Shown here: positions 5,765 through 6,622 of the stretch, one piece after another
Layout of the letters: each line of letters opens with the position of its first letter
Numbering within the stretch: position 1 is the first letter of the stretch
Assembly (NCBI GenBank): GCA_937873435.1
Contig: CALMWM010000502.1
Coordinates: 1 to 6,622, forward strand
DNA length: 6,622 nt
Source of the DNA: an uncultured Gallionellaceae bacterium
GTDB lineage: Bacteria > Pseudomonadota > Gammaproteobacteria > Burkholderiales > Sulfuricellaceae
Reading direction: 5' to 3'
The notes under the pieces: model-generated
Database searches by the model: none
Seen by the model: the letters and a program-made list of their open reading frames with translations, nothing else
Told to the model about the DNA's origin: nothing
Made by a program: the position numbers and the translations under genes

Positions 5765-6525
5765 AGATCCGCGTGCTTGGCTGCGATGGCGGTTTGGGCG
5801 GCGAACGCCGTACCGTTTCACTGCGGGTGGACGACGACATCCTGATCGACGCCGGCTCCGGCGCGGGCGATTTGGCGCTGGACGAAATCGTGCGTATCGA
5901 CCATATCTTCCTTACGCATTCGCATCTCGACCATATCGCCCTGCTGCCGATGCTGATCGATGCTGCGGCGGAATACCGCAGCAAGCCGGTCACGGTACAT
6001 GCCTTGCCGGAAACCATCGTCGCGTTGCGCGAATGTGTCTTCGACGGGCGACTATGGCCGGATTACAGCGCCATCCCCAGCCCCGACGCCCCCTATTTCC
6101 GCTACTCGCCTATCGCTGTCGGCACGCCGGTGACGTTCGGGGAACGCCGCATCACTCCGCTGCCGGCGCGCCATTCCGTGCCGGGCGTAGGCTATCAAAT
6201 GGACAGCGGTAGTGCCGCTTTTGTGTATAGCGGCGACACCACGCTGGACGAACGCTTCTGGGCTGCCCTCAACCGCATTCCCGAACTGAAACACCTGATG
6301 ATCGAATGCACTTTCCTCGACGCCCATGCCGCGATTGCGGAAAGATCCGGCCACATGACCCCCGCCTTGCTGGCGCTGGGCTTGCAGCGTTTGGAAAAAC
6401 CGGCGGAAGTGCTGATCGCCCACATGGAAAGCGGACGCGAGGAGGCAATGCTGGCGGAAATCGCCAGCCATGTCCGAGGGCGCCCGTTCCGTCGACTGCT
6501 GCGCGGCGAAATTTTCGAGCTTTAG
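5761..6525 (+). CDS. Metallo-beta-lactamase-fold hydrolase, class II cyclic-nucleotide phosphodiesterase-like
   Basis: A 254-aa protein with the metal site of the metallo-beta-lactamase superfamily: HSHLDH at 53-58, H138 (ARHSVPG), D159 (YSGDTT) and H221 (IAHME). A further H198 (SGHMT) is also present. The HxHLDH signature and overall layout (MKIRVLGCDGG start, early LIDAGSG) fit proteins usually annotated as 3',5'-cyclic-nucleotide phosphodiesterase class II in betaproteobacteria. The Gly/Ser usually expected three residues after the motif is a Leu here, so cAMP hydrolysis is not assured. RNase Z-like or other MBL activities remain possible. The ATG at 5761 overlaps the moeB stop as ATGA, which indicates translational coupling. 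An in-frame ATG at 5746 would add five residues but has no better support. There is no signal peptide, so the protein is probably cytoplasmic. Confidence 0.82.
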   Translation: MKIRVLGCDGGLGGERRTVSLRVDDDILIDAGSGAGDLALDEIVRIDHIFLTHSHLDHIALLPMLIDAAAEYRSKPVTVHALPETIVALRECVFDGRLWPDYSAIPSPDAPYFRYSPIAVGTPVTFGERRITPLPARHSVPGVGYQMDSGSAAFVYSGDTTLDERFWAALNRIPELKHLMIECTFLDAHAAIAERSGHMTPALLALGLQRLEKPAEVLIAHMESGREEAMLAEIASHVRGRPFRRLLRGEIFEL

Positions 6526-6529
6526 CGTC

Positions 6530-6622
6530 CTAGGCCAACAACGCCGGCCACTGCGCATCCCAAAGCTCCGTGGGATCGCGCCTGAATCCGCTCGTGGCAA
6601 ACTGGTGCCAGCGCCCGACGAC
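6530..6622 (-). CDS. C-terminal end of an unidentified leftward gene (partial)
   Basis: On the minus strand a frame is open from the window edge (6622) to a TAG at 6532-6530. It gives 30 codons that begin VVGRWHQFATSGFRRD and end AQWPALLA. Three tryptophans and good codon periodicity look like real protein. The position also leaves only 4 bases between its stop and that of the preceding rightward gene, as expected for convergent neighbours. I do not recognise the family from this fragment. No terminator hairpin fits between the two genes. Confidence 0.6.
   Translation of the reverse strand, partial: VVGRWHQFATSGFRRDPTELWDAQWPALLA

Noticed and set aside
6557..6576. Inverted repeat ATCCCA...TGGGAT as a terminator
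   Set aside because: It is only 6 bp long, has no T tract, and lies inside the probable coding frame of the right-hand partial gene.

Overview
The window looks like an ordinary chromosomal segment of a betaproteobacterium. The best guess is the Nitrosomonadales or a relative such as Gallionellaceae. This rests on the moderately high G+C coding sequence, the protein flavour, and the gene order gpmI-envC-ctpA-moeB, which matches from memory the order in beta- and gammaproteobacteria. The lineage is an inference, because no rRNA or marker search was possible.

Layout, left to right. Positions 1-40 hold the first 13 codons of an unidentified leftward gene, with its own ribosome binding site and an AT-rich promoter/operator-like region at about 72-99. 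A probable intrinsic terminator for leftward transcription lies at about 129-163. Next is a leftward ArsR-family repressor gene (243-560), whose two cysteines have the spacing of the persulfide sensors SqrR/BigR/YgaV. An AT-rich divergent intergenic region (561-682) separates it from the rightward genes. These are gpmI (glycolysis), envC (non-catalytic amidase activator), ctpA (periplasmic S41 protease), a moeB/thiF-type adenylyltransferase, and a metallo-beta-lactamase-fold protein of the class II cyclic-nucleotide phosphodiesterase type. The last 93 bases hold the C-terminal end of an unidentified leftward gene that converges on the run with only 4 bases between the two stop codons.

The five rightward genes are tightly packed. 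The gaps are 127 nt (gpmI-envC), 19 nt (envC-ctpA) and 7 nt (ctpA-moeB), and moeB overlaps the last gene by 4 nt. They are probably co-transcribed. EnvC and CtpA both act on peptidoglycan turnover: one switches on cell-separation amidases and the other is a processing or degrading protease of the envelope. GpmI and the MoeB-like protein are cytoplasmic metabolism genes that travel with them.

The only gap in this run that is not minimal (2222-2348) contains a dispersed-type palindromic repeat and a perfect 16-bp inverted repeat whose right arm includes the envC start codon. That hairpin and the SqrR/BigR-like cysteine pair of the ArsR regulator are the two points most worth following. I see no undescribed multi-gene system, CRISPR array, transposase or RNA gene.
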